In this document: piece by piece, positions 62,455-64,000 of the stretch
How the letters are laid out: every line of letters starts with the position of its first letter
Position numbering within the stretch: the stretch's first letter is position 1
Assembly (NCBI RefSeq): GCF_932526225.1
Contig: NC_064039.1
Location: 17,850,639 to 17,914,638, forward strand
Reading direction: 5' to 3'
From: Nematostella vectensis
Lineage: Eukaryota; Cnidaria; Anthozoa; Actiniaria; Edwardsiidae
DNA: 64,000 nucleotides
The notes under the pieces: generated by a model
The model's database searches: none
Seen by the model: only the letters and a program-made list of their open reading frames with translations
Told to the model about the DNA's origin: nothing
Program-made: the position numbers and the translations under genes

Positions 62455-62939
62455 CCAAAATATTTTTTGTAGAATTTGCAATTTGGACCATTTTCAACCC
62501 CCAAAAAGTCGTACTTGCAAAATCGTTTCTGGAGATTTCTTTCGCTTATGATATAGAGATGCGCATGGACACTAAGCTCATACATGAAAGTATTGTTTGC
62601 TGCTTATTTCTGGTTCGTGGGAATTTTTTGAAAATCGAAAGAAATCGTCGGCACAGAAAAGTTTTTGGGAAGTTTGCAAAAAAAAGTCTAAACTTCAATC
62701 TTCGTCCTGAATCTTTCTTAGTTAGTGTCTACTAGCATAGTTGGACCTTCCCCGTGACTTTGGGCAGGCTACGACTAACTTCAGAAATGCTCATATTCTA
62801 CCTTGGACCACTTTTGGACCTTGTTTGAGCACTGAAAAACTCAAACTCCTCCAATCTTAACGTGCATAGATTCATTCGAAAGCTCTGGAAAAACCATATA
62901 GGCGCTCTGCAGTTTGTTTTCCACCAAAGTCAATATTTG
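62455..62939 (-). repeat. Right-arm unit R10: solitary a-like M3 (485 bp)
   Basis: An M3 is followed directly by another M3 with no long monomer between. Private changes are TATTTTTTGTAG (near 62462) and AAAAGTTTTTGGG (near 62660). Confidence 0.94.
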
Positions 62940-64000
62940 CCAAAATATTTTTGGTAGAATTTGCAATTTGGACCATTTTCAACCCCCAAAAAGTCGTACT
63001 TGCAAAATCGTTTCTGGAGATTTCTTTCTCTTATGATATAGAGATGCGCATGGACACTAAGCTCTTACATCAAAGTCATGTTTGCTGCTTATTCTTGGCT
63101 CGTGGGAATTTTTTGAATATCGAAAGAAATCGTCGGCATAGAAAAATTTTTGAGTAGTTTGCAAAAAAAAAGTGTAAACTTCAATCTTCGTCCTGAATCT
63201 TTCTTAGTTAGTGTCTACTAGCATAGTTGGACCTTCCCCGTGACTTTGAGCAGGCTACGACTAACTTCAGAAATGCTCATATTCTACCTTGGACCACTTT
63301 TGGACCTTGTTTGACAACTGAAAAACTCAAACTCATCCAATCTTAACGTGCATAAGCTCATTCGAAAGCTCTTGAAAAACCATATAGGCGCTAGGCAGTT
63401 TGTTGTCCTCCAAAGTCAATATTTGCAAAGTTTTTCTAGGGAGAAGGTGCAATTTGGCCTTTTTTCCGGCCTTTTTTAACAGCTTTACTTTGAAGCTATG
63501 CTTTTGATTTTCTAACCTTTACTAAGTGCTGATACTTTCTTCATGCTGACCAAGTTTGAGATCAATCGGACTTAATTCCTAGTCCCCAGGCCCTACTCAA
63601 AATGTCTCTGAAGGTAGGGAAAAAGATTAGCGGCTTTTGTCAATTCTTGATCGATTCGAAATCTGATTGCAGGGCTAGATAGCCCTTTATGAGTACATAG
63701 ATCTTACCGAGTTTGAGAATTTTAGCTCAAGTATATAGACCCGAAAAGTTGTCCCCTACCTTCCGGGACACAGTTTTTTGGGAAAAAATTTCTGCGCATG
63801 CGCACTTATGAAAAAACCGAATAGCGCAACACACGCCGGGGAATGTCGGGGTTCGAATGATACCATTTTCGGCTCATTTGGACAAGTATTAAGAAGTTTG
63901 GTTTTTTGAAGTTTTCAGATTTTGGACCTTGTTTGAACACTGAAAAACTCAAACTCATCCAATCTTAACGTGCATAGGCCCATTCGAAAGCTCTTGAAAA
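62940..64000 (-). repeat. Right-arm unit R11, partial at window end
   Basis: M3-e (62940-63425) with a private G near 63173 (AAGTGTAAAC), then most of an M2 like that of R1, including the perfect palindrome at 63671-63686. The array continues past the window. Confidence 0.93.

Larger units (their letters stand above)
44258..64000 (-). repeat. Right arm: inverted HOR satellite array, second subfamily
   Basis: The same monomers appear in reverse complement. The box GTCAATATTTG recurs with steps of about 486 (M3), 623 (M2) and 632 (M1). The subfamily differs from the left arm in fixed positions. At the M1-M3 boundary it reads CCACCAAAG where the left arm's complement reads CCTCCAAAG. Most of its M3 copies read TTTGAGCAGG where the left arm's complement reads TTTGGGCAGG. 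It is less regular than the left arm: unit lengths include 485, 1119, about 1742, about 1749 and 3015 bp, and it contains extra divergent monomer types (called f and g here). Confidence 0.95.

Noticed and set aside
1-64000. CRISPR-like array
   Set aside because: The repeats are hundreds of bases long and contiguous, with no short repeat-spacer pattern.

Overview
The whole 64-kb window is tandemly repeated satellite DNA. I found no credible protein-coding gene, RNA gene, transposon open reading frame or CRISPR array. Continuous, highly homogeneous arrays with a higher-order repeat (HOR) structure point to eukaryotic heterochromatin (pericentromeric, centromeric, subtelomeric or B-chromosome type). 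I do not recognise the satellite family and cannot name the organism. Composition is A+T-rich by eye.

Basic layout. The array is built from three related monomers that I call M1 (about 634 bp), M2 (about 623 bp) and M3 (about 485 bp). I set each boundary at the shared box CAAATATTGAC. Together they form a trimeric HOR of 1742 bp. M1 and M2 are full-length relatives of each other. M3 keeps their two ends but carries an unrelated segment of about 320 bp in place of their core. In a standard left-arm unit starting at position s, M1 is s to s+633, M2 is s+634 to s+1256, and M3 is s+1257 to s+1741.

Left arm (1-44260, sense orientation, + strand). After a partial M3 (1-354) there are 26 consecutive HOR units, U1-U26. 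Of these, 23 are full (1742 bp; one is 1738 bp), two are 1119 bp because M2 is missing (U5, U9), and the last is cut off at the junction. M2 and M3 each occur in a few sequence classes, so every unit has a readable barcode. I name M2 classes L, S, W, N and F and M3 classes a, b, c and a'. The barcode shows a dimeric super-repeat of 3484 bp (M3-b then M3-a). It also shows larger segmental duplications with periods of 6345 bp, 5222 bp and 24,884 bp.

Inversion junction (44257-44263). The array flips orientation inside an M3, with a 4-bp microhomology and no inserted sequence.

Right arm (about 44258-64000, sense on the - strand). The same family is present as a distinct subfamily with its own diagnostic bases, more divergent monomers, a 3015-bp five-monomer unit, two 1119-bp units and an M3-M3 doublet. 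A segment beginning exactly at the inversion is duplicated about 9365 bp downstream.

Short open frames recur because the DNA recurs. They mostly start at TTG, are broken in many copies, and differ mainly by amino-acid replacements, so I do not call them genes. The most notable embedded signals are a perfect 12-bp palindrome, TGCGCATGCGCA, in most M1 and M2 monomers, which matches the animal NRF-1 consensus, and a 17-bp inverted repeat in each M1. All comparisons were made by eye, so small differences may have been missed.
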